Assembly: GCF_900099975.1 (NCBI RefSeq)
Contig: NZ_FNEI01000003.1
Coordinates: 218,338 to 282,337 of the forward strand
Length of the DNA: 64,000 bases
Direction of reading: 5' to 3'
From: Arthrobacter cupressi
GTDB taxonomy: Bacteria > Actinomycetota > Actinomycetes > Actinomycetales > Micrococcaceae
Of this stretch, positions 34,248-44,300 are shown in pieces. The notes beneath the pieces were generated by a model. It was not told the origin of the DNA. It ran no database searches and saw only the letters and a list, made by a program, of their open reading frames with translations. The first letter of the stretch is position 1; each line of letters begins with the position of its first letter. Made by a program: the position numbers and the translations under genes.

Positions 34248-34832
34248 CTACGAATTCTCCGCCAGCGCCCGCTCCAGCAGGCCGAACAGCTCCCCGTCCA
34301 TGTCATCCACGGACTTGAGCCGGACTTTGCGGTCGAAGAAATCCCCCTCGCGGACCTTGGCAGCTTCCACCCGGCCGCCCGGCGCCACGGCCAAACGCAG
34401 CAGGACGTCCACGCTCGTGTTGTTCGCCCGCGTCACCTGGGCGAACTTCCGCCTGGGGCTGTGCAGCGAGACGTAACCCTTGCGCATCTGGATCGCGACG
34501 CCGTCGGTGGCTTCGGCCCAGGCGAGCAGCGCGTCGGCGATGGGCCGCAGCTCCGGGTGTTTGGCGTACTGGCCGTCGATCAGCTCGTCGGCGTGGCGCA
34601 GCATGAACTCCGGGTAGCCGAACATCTCCCATGACACCGCGTACTGGGCGTAGCCGGTGATGCCGTGCTCGTCGCGCATCCAGTCGCGGAGCTCGGCGTC
34701 GTTCTTCACTCCGGCTTCCCGGCCGCGGGCAGCCCACCAGTGGACGTCATGCCCGGACTTGCGCAGGAGCAGCTCCTGGTTGCTGTCCACCATGAGCTGC
34801 CAGGTGCCGGCATTCTTTAGATCGGGGGCCAT
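34248..34832 (-). CDS. DUF4287/DUF5655-like protein
   Basis: The 194-aa soluble protein has an N-terminal part with HDVHWWAARGREAGVKNDAE and WMRDEHGITGYAQYAVSWEM, resembling DUF4287. The C-terminal part IQMRKGYVSLHSPRRKFAQV and GDFFDRKVRLKSVDDMDGEL resembles the DUF5655 domain. No enzymatic motif is evident. The start is ATG 34832. Function is unknown; the family names are given from pattern memory. Confidence 0.6.
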   Translation of the reverse strand: MAPDLKNAGTWQLMVDSNQELLLRKSGHDVHWWAARGREAGVKNDAELRDWMRDEHGITGYAQYAVSWEMFGYPEFMLRHADELIDGQYAKHPELRPIADALLAWAEATDGVAIQMRKGYVSLHSPRRKFAQVTRANNTSVDVLLRLAVAPGGRVEAAKVREGDFFDRKVRLKSVDDMDGELFGLLERALAENS

Positions 34833-34856
34833 GCCCCGATCGTAGCGAAGAGCCGC

Positions 34857-35381
34857 TCAGTACCCCATCCCCGAATCCTGCTTGAACATGTCGCCGGACG
34901 GGCTCACCAGGTACCAGACGTTGCCGTAGCCCTGGCCCTTCACATCGCCGGCGGCCGTGTCCTGCGCGAAGAAGTACACCGGCATGCCGTTGATGGTCAC
35001 CTGCTTCTTGCCGTCAGCCGTCGGGATGGTGCCGATGGTTCCGCCCACTCCCTCCACCGCCGGCGAGTCCGAGGTAGTGGTCACCGCCGGCCACAGGGCG
35101 GTGCAGGCCCCTTCGCAGGCGCTCTTGCCGGAGTCCTTCACGTCCTTGGTGAAGAAGTAGACGCTCATGCCGTCGGCGGCCACCACGATGTCGCCCGCGC
35201 TTGAGCCCGCCGTTTTCAGTTCCGCCGAACCGGCCGGCGCGCTGGAGGCAGGAGCGCTCGACGACGGCGCGGCGCCGGCTGAGGTGGGAGAGGTACCAGT
35301 CGGTGAGGTACCGGGACTGCCGCCGCAGGCAGCCAGGAACAAGGCGAGGACAAGGACGCCGATGCCGGAATGCTTTTTCAT
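34857..35381 (-). CDS. Secreted lipoprotein with COG4315-type repeats
   Basis: The 174-aa protein has a signal peptide ending in lipobox LFLAACGG, then a Ser/Pro/Ala/Thr-rich linker of about 35 residues. Two related repeats follow: GMSVYFFTKDVKDSGKSACE and GMPVYFFAQDTAAGDVKGQG, the pattern of the secreted-repeat (PF03640/COG4315) family, whose function is unknown. A CEGACTALWP block holds two Cys. The start ATG at 35381 follows GAAGGAG. It is divergent from the ECF sigma gene and has a matching promoter, so it is probably a direct sigma target. Confidence 0.85.
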   Translation of the reverse strand: MKKHSGIGVLVLALFLAACGGSPGTSPTGTSPTSAGAAPSSSAPASSAPAGSAELKTAGSSAGDIVVAADGMSVYFFTKDVKDSGKSACEGACTALWPAVTTTSDSPAVEGVGGTIGTIPTADGKKQVTINGMPVYFFAQDTAAGDVKGQGYGNVWYLVSPSGDMFKQDSGMGY

Positions 35382-35432
35382 GGGTTCGCTCCTTCACCGG
35401 GCCCGGCCTGGACCGGCCGGACGCTCACCCGG

Positions 35433-35461
35433 TACGACGCCTGCAGGTGTTGAATGGTTCA
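35433..35461 (-). promoter_or_regulatory. ECF-type promoter of the lipoprotein gene
   Basis: Read on the minus strand: TGAACC (35461-35456), 16 nt, CGTCGTA (35439-35433). Elements and spacing match the promoter of the neighbouring sigma gene. The predicted transcript has a leader of about 45 nt before the ATG at 35381. Confidence 0.8.
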
Positions 35462-35469
35462 CAGGGGAC

Positions 35470-35498
35470 TGAACCTTTTCGCTCCGGCGGGCGTCGTA
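35470..35498 (+). promoter_or_regulatory. ECF-type promoter of the sigma/anti-sigma operon
   Basis: TGAACC (35470-35475), 16 nt, CGTCGTA (35492-35498), about 38 nt before the sigma start codon. The two divergent -35 elements form an inverted repeat GGTTCA-N8-TGAACC at 35456-35475. This supports autoregulation by the sigma factor encoded downstream. Confidence 0.8.
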
Positions 35499-35536
35499 TC
35501 AGCGAAGGCAGCCCGCGGAAGGCCAGGGAGGCAGCA

Positions 35537-36049
35537 ATGCCGTTGGACGGCAACATCAGCGACGAGGACGTGGTGGCCGCGATCTACCGCGACCACGGCC
35601 CCGCGCTGCGCCGCTTCGTGCTTAGCTGCACCAGCGACGAAAACCAGGCGGACGACGTCGTGCAGGAAACGGTGCTGCGGGTCTGGCAGCACGCCCCGCA
35701 GATCACCGGAAGCCTGCGCAGCTACTTGTTCCGCACCGCCCGGAACGTCATCATCGACAACTACCGCAGGGCCCGCCGCCGCCCGGCGGAAACCGGCCCG
35801 GACGCCCTGGAACTGGCCGAAAGCAGTGAGCGGGTGGACGAACTGCTCAACCGGGTCCTCATGGAGGAGGCCCTGAGGCGGCTCAGCCAGGAACACCGGG
35901 AGGTCCTGGTGGCCCTGCACTACCAGCGCTTCACCGTGGCCGAGGCCGCGCTGCGGCTCAACATTCCCGGCGGCACCGTGAAATCCCGGGCTTTCTACGC
36001 CGTGCGCGCCCTGCGCACCATCCTGGACGAAATGGGGGTGCAACGATGA
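35537..36049 (+). CDS. ECF-family RNA polymerase sigma factor
   Basis: The 170-aa protein has sigma region 2 (YRDHGPALRRFVLSC, DDVVQETVLRVWQHAP, SYLFRTARNVIIDNYRRARR) and region 4 (RLSQEHREVLVALHYQRFTV, GGTVKSRAFYAVRALRTIL), with no region 3, as expected for ECF sigma factors. The start is ATG 35537 after GGGAGG; a longer upstream frame was rejected. Its stop overlaps the anti-sigma ATG. It most likely drives its own operon and the divergent lipoprotein. Confidence 0.92.
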   Translation: MPLDGNISDEDVVAAIYRDHGPALRRFVLSCTSDENQADDVVQETVLRVWQHAPQITGSLRSYLFRTARNVIIDNYRRARRRPAETGPDALELAESSERVDELLNRVLMEEALRRLSQEHREVLVALHYQRFTVAEAALRLNIPGGTVKSRAFYAVRALRTILDEMGVQR

Positions 36050-36714
36050 ACGAGCACAAGCTCCTGGGCGCCTACCTGCTGGGCGGCCTGGAACCGGCCG
36101 AGGCGCTCGCCTTCGAGGAACACCTCGCCGGCTGCGCCGCCTGCCGCCGCGAACTCGCCGAACTGGAGAGCCTCCCCGCCCTGCTCGACGCCGTTCCGGT
36201 GCCCGACGCCGTCGCGCTCGCGGCGTCCGCCGGACCGCGGACTGCGGACAACGCCGACACGGATGCGGCAGCGCCGGTGCTGCTGGAACTTGCCGCCCGA
36301 CGTCGGAAGGCCCGGCGGTGGCGCGCCGCACTGGCGGCGGGGCTCGCCGTGGCCTGCCTCGCCGGTGGCCTCCTGGCCGGACCGGCGGTGGGTGGCTTGC
36401 TCAACCCACCGCCCAAACCGGATGCCAGCTACTCGCTGCAGGCCGAAAACGGGATGCAGCTGACCGTGGGCCTGGTTAGGAAGACCTGGGGCACCGAGCT
36501 CGAACTCGAGGGCCGCAGCATGCCGCTCGAGGGCACCCTGTACCTGTGGGTCAAGGACCGCGACGGCGGCGAGGAACTCGCCTGCGGCTGGACCGCGACC
36601 CCTACCGGGCGCATCAAGGTCACTGGCGCCACGCCGGTGCAGCTGGCCGGGATCTCCGGGGTGGAGCTGCGGGACGAGGCCCGGAAGACCGTGGCGGCGG
36701 TTTCGGTGCCGTAA
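36046..36714 (+). CDS. Zinc-binding anti-sigma factor (ZAS type), single membrane span
   Basis: The 222-aa protein starts inside the sigma stop codon (ATGA). Residues 1-40 carry the ZAS motif H26-x3-C30-x2-C33 (EEHLAGCAACRREL), which holds ECF sigma factors inactive. One hydrophobic segment lies at about residues 92-115 (ALAAGLAVACLAGGLLAG), leaving an extracytoplasmic domain of about 100 residues that should sense the signal or be processed. The outer domain contains two Trp-rich beta segments (LYLWVKDRDG, LACGWTAT). Confidence 0.9.
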   Translation: MNEHKLLGAYLLGGLEPAEALAFEEHLAGCAACRRELAELESLPALLDAVPVPDAVALAASAGPRTADNADTDAAAPVLLELAARRRKARRWRAALAAGLAVACLAGGLLAGPAVGGLLNPPPKPDASYSLQAENGMQLTVGLVRKTWGTELELEGRSMPLEGTLYLWVKDRDGGEELACGWTATPTGRIKVTGATPVQLAGISGVELRDEARKTVAAVSVP

Positions 36715-36751
36715 GTTGTACCGCAAACCCTACGCCGCGCCCTCCATCCAT

Positions 36752-36880
36752 TCAGGCAGTTGCAGCTTGTAAGCAGCACCTCGCCACCAGGATCGTCACG
36801 CAGATGTGCTTCTCGGCGGCGGCAGCGAGCTTTCCGGCGATGCCGGCCGAAGGGATGATTTCGATTCTGGTGGGAAACAA
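36752..36880 (-). pseudogene. Possible remnant of a methylenetetrahydrofolate-reductase-like gene
   Basis: A 42-codon stretch reads LFPTRIEIIPSAGIAGKLAA and then ICVTI, which resembles the N-terminus of actinobacterial MetF-like proteins as I remember it. It has no good start codon, loses the resemblance after about 30 residues and stops. It lies between the anti-sigma gene and lipA, downstream of both. This may be a decayed fragment or coincidence. Confidence 0.25.
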
Positions 36881-36891
36881 TCGTCATGCCC

Positions 36892-37929
36892 CTAGTTGCG
36901 CGCAGCTTTTGCCGGAACCGCGCTGAGGAGGGTGCGGGCTTCCTGGCGGGTGGTGCCGGAGTCCTGGATGCCCTCGGCGATGTGGGCAAGGTGGGCGGGG
37001 ATGTCGCGGCCTTTCTTGCGCATGGCGGTGGCCCAGAGCCGGCCGGCCCGGTAGGAGGAGCGGACCAGGGGCCCGGACATGACGCCGAGGAAGCCGATCT
37101 GTTCGGCCTCCTCGGCGAGGTCGACGAATTCCTGGGGTTTGACCCAGCGGTCCACGGGCAGGTGCCGCTCACTGGGGCGCAGGTACTGGGTGATGGTGAC
37201 CAGGTCGCAGCCGGCCTCGTGCAGGTCACGGAGGGCTTCGGAGATTTCTTCGCGGGTCTCGCCCATGCCCAGGATCAGGTTGGACTTGGTGACCATCCCG
37301 TGGGCCCGGCCCTGGGTGATGACGTCCAGGGAGCGTTCGTAGCGGAACGCGGGCCGGATGCGCTTGAAGATCCGCGGCACGGTTTCGACGTTGTGCGCGA
37401 AAACCTCGGGGGCGGAGTCGCAGATCGCGGCGATGTGGTCGGGGTTGCCGGAGAAGTCCGGGATGAGCAGTTCCACCCCGGTGCCGGGGTTCAGTTCGTG
37501 GATCTTGCGCACGGTTTCGGCGTAGAGCCAGACGCCTTCGTCTTCGAGGTCGTCGCGGGCCACGCCGGTGACGGTGGCGTAGCGCAGGTTCATGGACTGC
37601 ACGGAGCGGGCGACCTTGGTGGGCTCCAGCCGGTCCAGGGGTGAGGGTTTGCCGGTGTCGATCTGGCAGAAGTCGCAGCGGCGGGTGCATTCGGAGCCGC
37701 CGATCAGGAAGGTCGCTTCCTTGTCTTCCCAGCACTCGAAGATGTTCGGGCAGCCGGCTTCCTCGCAGACGGTGTGCAGGCCTTCCTTCTTCACGAGGTT
37801 CTTCAGGCCCACGAACTCGGGCCCCATCTGGACCTTGGCCTTGATCCACTCGGGCTTGCGTTCGACCGGAACCGCTTTGTTGCGCTGCTCAACACGCAGC
37901 AACTTACGGCCTTCGGGTGCCAGGGTCAC
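36892..37929 (-). CDS. lipA: Lipoyl synthase
   Basis: The 345-aa radical SAM enzyme inserts two sulfurs into octanoyl groups on E2 and H proteins. The auxiliary cluster motif [12 protein letters not shown], the radical SAM motif CTRRCDFC and the C-terminal RSSY (LVRSSYRAG), which ligates the sacrificial cluster, are all intact. The start is GTG 37929, overlapping the lipB stop (GTGA). Length is normal. Its clients, the E2 subunit and E3 partner, are encoded about 9 kb away in the window. Confidence 0.97.
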   Translation of the reverse strand: MTLAPEGRKLLRVEQRNKAVPVERKPEWIKAKVQMGPEFVGLKNLVKKEGLHTVCEEAGCPNIFECWEDKEATFLIGGSECTRRCDFCQIDTGKPSPLDRLEPTKVARSVQSMNLRYATVTGVARDDLEDEGVWLYAETVRKIHELNPGTGVELLIPDFSGNPDHIAAICDSAPEVFAHNVETVPRIFKRIRPAFRYERSLDVITQGRAHGMVTKSNLILGMGETREEISEALRDLHEAGCDLVTITQYLRPSERHLPVDRWVKPQEFVDLAEEAEQIGFLGVMSGPLVRSSYRAGRLWATAMRKKGRDIPAHLAHIAEGIQDSGTTRQEARTLLSAVPAKAARN

Positions 37930-38594
37930 TGGATAGCTCCTTCGGGGCTGAGGACGAGTGCTTCTTCGTGCTTGCGGAATTCTTCCACGAAGCGGTCGAC
38001 GATGTCCGCGGGGTTGATGGTGCGGCCCGTCTCCAGGGACATGGTGGTGACCCCGGCGTCTGTGATGCCGCAGGCGATGATCTGCGCATAGGGCGCGAGG
38101 TCATTGCTGCAGTTGATGGCGACGCCGTGCATGGTCACGCCGTCGAGAACGCGGATGCCGATCGCTGCGATCTTGCGGTCCGGGCCCTTGTCGTCGGCCT
38201 CGATCCAGACGCCGGCGCGGCCCTTGATGCGCACGGCGTTGATGCCGTAGTCCGCCATGACGGCGATCATGGTCGCTTCCAGCCGTTCGACGTAGTCGCG
38301 GATGCCGGCGCGGTTCTTCAATTTGATGATCGGATAGGCGATCAGCTGCCCGGGGCCGTGCCAGGTGAGCTTGCCGCCACGGTCCACGGGAACCACCGGG
38401 GTACCGTCGAAGGGGCGCTCGTGGTCTTCCGTCAGTTTGCCCGCCGTGTAGACGGCTGCGTGCTCCAGGAGCAAGACGGTATTGGGTCCCTCGCCGGCAA
38501 CAACCTTGTTGTGGATTTCGCGCTGCAGGTCCCAGCCGTGCATGTAGTCCACGAAATCGGGGGCAAGACCCAGTTGTGAAAACTCAAGAGTCAT
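37926..38594 (-). CDS. lipB: Octanoyltransferase
   Basis: The 222-aa enzyme transfers octanoyl from ACP to lipoyl domains. Seen are the family signature [20 protein letters not shown], the catalytic Lys in [11 protein letters not shown] and the catalytic Cys in [12 protein letters not shown]. The start is ATG 38594. It is translationally coupled to lipA downstream, the usual actinobacterial order. Confidence 0.97.
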   Translation of the reverse strand: MTLEFSQLGLAPDFVDYMHGWDLQREIHNKVVAGEGPNTVLLLEHAAVYTAGKLTEDHERPFDGTPVVPVDRGGKLTWHGPGQLIAYPIIKLKNRAGIRDYVERLEATMIAVMADYGINAVRIKGRAGVWIEADDKGPDRKIAAIGIRVLDGVTMHGVAINCSNDLAPYAQIIACGITDAGVTTMSLETGRTINPADIVDRFVEEFRKHEEALVLSPEGAIQ

Positions 38595-38722
38595 GCGTTC
38601 AAGCTTAGACCCCGTCCGTGCCAGGCCATGATTTTGTGGCCAAGCTCTCAGTCATCACCGGTGAATTGGCCGCCTGTGGATAACTTCTGCGGCGTTGCCG
38701 GGTTTCGGGTCATGCTAGGGGC

Positions 38723-40336
38723 ATGGAAAATTCCAACGCCCCGCTGATTCCCGGCTATGAGGCGGTCCGTGAACTGGGACGCGGCGTCAGCGCTTCGGTC
38801 TGGCTCGCCGCCGGCAAGGACCACGGCCGGCAGGTCGCGGTCAAATGCTTCACCGGGGGAACCGGCGGAGGAGCCGGAGCGTTGTCCAACGCGGGGCGGG
38901 ACGCGGAGGCCATGTCCGACCTGGAGCGGGAAGTCAGGATTCTCTCCCGGCTGCAGCACGAACACCTGTTGCGGCTGCACGGCGTTGTCCGGCTCGGCGG
39001 CGCTTTCGACGGCTTGCCCGGGCTGGTGATGGACTACGCCGCCGGCGGATCCCTCGGCCGCCTGGTCGGCGCGCGGAAGAGACTCGGCGTGGGGGAGACG
39101 GTTACCGTAATCACCCCGCTGGCCCGGACCCTTGCGTTCCTCCACCAAGAGGGCGTGGTGCACTCCGACGTGTCGCCCGGCAACGTCCTTTTCACCGCTC
39201 ACGGCAAACCCCTGCTGGCAGATCTTGGCATCGCCCGGATGCTCGGCGACGCCGGCAGGGCGCCGCTCGCGGGAACGCCCGGCTTCAGCGACCCGGCGAA
39301 CGCAGGCGCGCCCGGTGTCCTCCGACCCGAACGTGACTGCTTCTCGTTGGCCGCCCTTGCCTGGTACTGCCTGACCGGGATGCCTCCCGAGCGTTCTTCG
39401 CGGCGTCCGCCGCTCACACTGCTGGTGCCGGAGGTGCCCGCGGCATTGGCCACAGCGATTGAGGCCGGGCTGCAGGAAGACGCCGCCGCCCGTCCGACGG
39501 CCCTGGCCTTCGGTGCCGCCGTGTACCGCAGCGCCGCCGCCGTGCCGGTGGATCTCGCGGACGCGGTGGACAGCAGCGTTGTGCCGGAGCTCCTGACCCG
39601 GCGCCATCCGGTTCCGGGCAAGGCCGCCGCCCACCGTGCCCGGAGCAGGCTTCGCCTGGGTGTGCGCGGATCCGGCGCCGGCAGCGCCCCCGCAGGATCC
39701 CGGACACGGTCCCGAAACGGGTTCCGGCGGAAGGTCCTGGCGGTGGCAGGCGGCGGACTGGCCGTAGCGCTCCTGGTCGCCGGCGGGATCTGGGGGTCCG
39801 CGGCGCTCCGCGAACCGGCCGCCGGGACGCAGGGCGGGCGCACCCCGGCTCCTGCCGATGCCCCGGTCTCGTCCGAGCCCGTTCCCGCTCCTTCGGCCCG
39901 CGGTCCGCGCGACGGCCTCAGCGAGGTGGTCCAGGCGCAGCTGCGGTCCGGGCAACCCGAAGTTGCCATCAAGGGACTGTCCGCGGTCCGCGACACCGCA
40001 CTGCGCACGGGAGAGCTGGAGCTGCTGGCCGACGTCAACGCCGAGGGCTCGCCGGCAGCGGCCGCTGACGCGAAGATCCGGGACCAGATGGAGAAGACGG
40101 GAGTGGTGCTGGCAGGCTTCACCACGACGCTGAAGGACATCCGGGTTTCGCGCCCCGCCGGGGATGGGGCTGCGGAGGTCACCGCCGTCGTCGAAACGTC
40201 CCGCTTCGAGGAACGCGATGCGTCCGGGAAGCTGGTCCGCTCCCGGGCCGCGGGGGCGCCGCAGCAGCTGCGGCTGGTGCTCTCAAAGGTCGACGGCGGC
40301 TGGCGGATCGCGGACATCCTCGCCGGCAGCACCTGA
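38723..40336 (+). CDS. Membrane Ser/Thr protein kinase with altered catalytic loop
   Basis: The 537-aa protein has an N-terminal kinase domain (about residues 10-280): Gly loop LGRGVSASVW, VAVKCF with the ATP-binding Lys, catalytic loop HSDVSPGN near residue 147, and DLGIARM in place of DFG. Arg of HRD and the following Lys are replaced by Ser, as in some actinobacterial kinases, so activity is likely but not certain. After a basic linker, one membrane span (about 338-358, LAVAGGGLAVALLVAGGIWG) leads to an outer domain of about 170 residues. The ATG lies 6 nt after a CATGCT hexamer, so the mRNA may be leaderless. Confidence 0.85.
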   Translation: MENSNAPLIPGYEAVRELGRGVSASVWLAAGKDHGRQVAVKCFTGGTGGGAGALSNAGRDAEAMSDLEREVRILSRLQHEHLLRLHGVVRLGGAFDGLPGLVMDYAAGGSLGRLVGARKRLGVGETVTVITPLARTLAFLHQEGVVHSDVSPGNVLFTAHGKPLLADLGIARMLGDAGRAPLAGTPGFSDPANAGAPGVLRPERDCFSLAALAWYCLTGMPPERSSRRPPLTLLVPEVPAALATAIEAGLQEDAAARPTALAFGAAVYRSAAAVPVDLADAVDSSVVPELLTRRHPVPGKAAAHRARSRLRLGVRGSGAGSAPAGSRTRSRNGFRRKVLAVAGGGLAVALLVAGGIWGSAALREPAAGTQGGRTPAPADAPVSSEPVPAPSARGPRDGLSEVVQAQLRSGQPEVAIKGLSAVRDTALRTGELELLADVNAEGSPAAAADAKIRDQMEKTGVVLAGFTTTLKDIRVSRPAGDGAAEVTAVVETSRFEERDASGKLVRSRAAGAPQQLRLVLSKVDGGWRIADILAGST

Positions 40337-40384
40337 AAGGTCAGCCGGAACACCCGTCAGGCATGACGTGCGGCGCCGCCGCCG

Positions 40385-41278
40385 TCAGCGGAGCTCCGCG
40401 CCCACCCATGCTGCGGCGTCGGTCAGGGCCGCGTGCTGCCACCGGAAGCCGGCGTCGAGCAGCCGGGCCGGTTCCATGCGCTGGCTCGCCAGGACCAGTT
40501 CGTCCGCCAACCGGCCAAGCACCAGCCGCAGCGCGGGGGCGGGCACCCTGAAGAACGCCGGCCGATGCGCGGCGCGGGCGAGGGCGGCCACCAGCGCGTT
40601 GACGTCCGCGCTCTCCGGCGCGCAGACATTCACCGGTCCCTCCAGACCTGATCCGAGCAGGAACTCCAGGGCGGCAACCTCGTCGGGCAGCGTGATCCAC
40701 GGCCAATACTGGCGTCCGTTGCCGAAAGGCCCGCCCAGGCCAAGCTTTAGCAGCGGGAGCAGCGGGCCCAGAGCGCCTCCCCGCGGGCTGAGCACAACCC
40801 CGGTCCGCGGCGTGACAACCCTGACGGTAGAAGGTGCCGTGTGGGCGGCCGCCTCCCATTCGACGCACAGCCTGGACAGCACGCCGGTACCCGGGCCGGA
40901 ATCCTCCCGCAGCACGCCGGGGCGCGAACCGTAGTATCCGGACGCGGACTGGCTCAGGAACACCGGCGGCGGATCCTGCGCCCGGGACATGGCCGCCGTC
41001 AGGGTCTGGGTTGTCCTCAGCCGCGACGATGCCAACTCGCGCAGCCGCGCCTTCGTCCACCGCCGGTCGCCGATTCCGGCCCCCGAAAGATTGACCACCG
41101 CGCCGGCCCCGTCGAGGACCTCACCGTCCAGGACTCCGGCCGCCGGGTCCCAGAAGCGCTCGTCGGACGCTGAGGCGGGCCGCCGGACGAGGCGGACCAC
41201 CTCATGCCCCTTGCCGCGGAGGCTTTCGGCCAGAGCAGATCCGATCAAACCCGATGCTCCGGAAATGACGATTCGCAT
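40385..41278 (-). CDS. TIGR01777-family NAD-dependent epimerase/dehydratase (YfcH/SDR39U1-like)
   Basis: The 297-aa extended SDR starts MRIVISGASGLIGSALAESL (nucleotide-binding Gly-rich loop). It contains AVVNLSGAGIGDRRWTKARL, FLSQSASGYYGSRPG, TPRTGVVLSPRGGALGPLLP and WITLPDEVAALEFLL, all hallmarks of this family. The biochemical role is not established in bacteria. The start is ATG 41278. It is divergent from the tricorn-type protease gene. Confidence 0.9.
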   Translation of the reverse strand: MRIVISGASGLIGSALAESLRGKGHEVVRLVRRPASASDERFWDPAAGVLDGEVLDGAGAVVNLSGAGIGDRRWTKARLRELASSRLRTTQTLTAAMSRAQDPPPVFLSQSASGYYGSRPGVLREDSGPGTGVLSRLCVEWEAAAHTAPSTVRVVTPRTGVVLSPRGGALGPLLPLLKLGLGGPFGNGRQYWPWITLPDEVAALEFLLGSGLEGPVNVCAPESADVNALVAALARAAHRPAFFRVPAPALRLVLGRLADELVLASQRMEPARLLDAGFRWQHAALTDAAAWVGAELR

Positions 41279-41362
41279 GCCCTCATCACACCACGGCCCA
41301 TCGTTTTCCGGCACCAAGGACGCAGTCCGGAAGCGAAGGATGCGGTTGACTATGATCGAACA

Positions 41363-44300
41363 ATGACCTCTTCCAGTTACTTCCGTTTTCCGCATCTGCA
41401 CGGCGATCTGGTCACCTTCGTGGCCGAGGACGACATCTGGATCGCCCCGCTCACCGGCGGACGTGCCTGGCGGGTGTCGGCCCAGCAAATGCCCGTCCGC
41501 AACCCGCGCTTCTCGCCGGACGGAAAGCACCTGGTCTGGACCACGACCGTCGGGACCGCGCCGGAAGTGGTGACGGCCGACGTCGACGGCGGAGCATACC
41601 GGCAGCTGACCTACTTCGGTCACAGCAGCACCCGGGTCAGGGGGTTCACCCCGGCGGGCGAGGTGCTGGTCACCAGCGCCTACCGCCAGTCCGAAAGCCG
41701 CCACAGCTACGCCTATGCGCTGCCACTGAACGGCGGTTCCGCCGTCGAGCTCCCGTTCGGGCCGGTGGAATCGGTGGCCTTCGGGCCCGAGGTGGGGGAT
41801 GAACGGCCGGTGGTCCTGGCGAGCGTGCTGTCCAGGGAACCCGCCTGGTGGAAGAGGTACCGCGGCGGAACGGCCGGAAAGCTCTGGATCGACCGCGACG
41901 GCAACGGCGAATTCGAACGGCTGGTGCCCGAACTCAACGGCAACCTCACGGACCCGCTGTGGATCGACGGGCGCATCGCCTTCCTCTCCGACCACGAGGG
42001 CCACGGCAACCTGTATTCGGTGCTCCCGGACGGCAGCGGACTGCGCCGGCACACCGACCACGAAGACTTCTACGTACGCCACGCCGCGACGGACGGCACG
42101 CGCGTGGTGTTCGAATCCGCCGGTGAACTGTGGGTGCTGCCCGGGCTGTCAGAGAACGCCACGGCGGTCAAGCTGGACATCACCCTGGGCTCGGCCTCGC
42201 AGAACCGCCGCCCCGCGCCGCTGAAGGTCGGCGCCCATCTGGGGGAGGTCTTCCCGAACGCCGCCGGCACGGCCAGCGCCGTCGAAAGCCACGGGACCAT
42301 CCACTGGCTCCGCCACAAGGACGGCCCCTCCCGCGTCATCGAAGCGACGCCGGGCGTGCGCGGCCGCCTGCCCCGGCCGCTGGGCAGCGGAAAGATCGCC
42401 TACGTGGCGGACCACGGCGGCGTCGAAGCCATCTACATCAAGGACATTGCCGCCCCGCTGCCCGTGCGTCCCGCCGCCGGGACTCCGGCGGAGGCGTCCA
42501 GCGACGTGCCCGCAGCGGAACCCGGCACGCAGCAGGCCGGCACTCAACAGACCGACGCCCAGGCGGCACTGCCGCGTCCGGTGTCGGCGGCAGCGGTCAC
42601 CGGAAACGCCGGCGCGGACCGGGCCGGGGCCGCGGTACACGGCGACGGCACCGGTCACGACGAAGGCACCGGTCACGACGAAGGCACCGCGGCCGGCCAG
42701 GAAACCAACGACGGCGGAACCACCGCGGCCGGCGCGCCCGCGGAAACCCCCGCACCGGTCCGCCGCATTGATTTTCCGCGGCCCGCCCGGCCCAGCGCCC
42801 TCGAGGCGAGCCCCGACGGCCGCTGGCTCGCCGTCGGCACTGCTTTCGGTGACGTCTTCCTCGCCGACACCAGCAGCGGTTCCCTGGAATCCTTGGTGAC
42901 GATCGGGGACGGCACCATCGAGGCCCTGGCCTGGTCGCCGGATTCGCAATGGCTTGCCTGGTCGGAACCGGTCACGTCCTTCGGCTCGCGCAGCAAGCTC
43001 CGCATGGCGAAGGTGGACGGAAGCAGCGGGATCATCGACATCACCGACGGCCGTTTCTGCGACGAATCCCCGGTGTTCACCCCGGACGGAAAATTCCTGG
43101 CGTTCCTGTCCAACCGCAGCTTCGACCCGGTGTACGACGGGCACGCCTTCGACCTTTCCTTTCCCAGCCCCATCAAGCCCTACCTGCTGGCCCTCGCCGC
43201 AGACACCCCGTCGCCCTTCGGCCCCGCCGTCGAACTGCTGGACGCCGGGCTGGAAACTACGGACCCGGCCTCCACCGCGTCCGGGCCGGCGGTCCCGGCG
43301 GTGCGGGTCGACGTCGACGGGCTGGCGTTCCGGGTGATCGGCGTGCCCGTCCCGCAGGGCAATTACTCGCGGCTGTCCGCTCCGGACGGGGCCCTCCTCT
43401 GGCTGGACACGCCGCTTTCCGGAGTCACCGGCGATGGCCGCGGCAGCCTGCAGGACAAGGCCCCGGCGCCGTCCCTGGTCCGCTACGAACTGGGCAAGCA
43501 GAAGCAGAGCACCCTGGTGCCGGCCCTCACCCGCTACCGGCTGTCGGCCGACGGCAAGAAGATCGTCTTCGTCCATGACAAGCAGCTCAGCGTGGCTCCC
43601 GCGGCGGCCAAAGCGGACGAGGAATCCGGCGAGCTCGTGAAAGTCGACCTGCAGCGCATCCGCGTGCTCCTGGAGCCGCTGGCCGTTTGGGGCCAGGCCT
43701 TCGACGAAGCATGGCGGTTGCAGCGGGACTTCTTCTGGACCGAGGACATGGCCGGGCAGGACTGGGACTCCGTGCACCGGCGGTACCGCCCGCTGGTGGA
43801 CCGCCTCGGCTCGCACGACGACCTGGTGGACCTGCTGTGGGAACTGCACGGCGAACTGGGAACCTCGCACGCCTATGTGCGTCCCGCGGCCGTAGCGGAA
43901 GCCGGCAGCAACGGCCAGGGACGGCTGGGTGCCGACCTCGAGTACCGCGACGGCGGCTGGGAGATCACCCGGATCCTCTCCGGCGATTCCTCCGACCCGC
44001 TGGCCAACCCTCCGCTGAAGCGCCCCGGCGCCGACGCGAAGGAGGGCGACGTGCTGTTGGCGATCGACGGCGTCGCGCTTACCGCGGAGGTGACCCCGGC
44101 GAAGCAGTTGCTCGGCGCTGCCGGGCGGGCGGTGGAACTGACCCTGCGCAATGGGGCCGGCCACGGCGCCGCCGCCGGGGAGCAGCGCCGGATCGCCGTC
44201 GTCCCGCTGAAGGACGAGGAGCGGCTCCGCTACCAGGAATGGGTGCACGGCAACCGCCGTACGGTCCGCGAAGCGTCCAACGGCACCTTCGGGTACCTGC

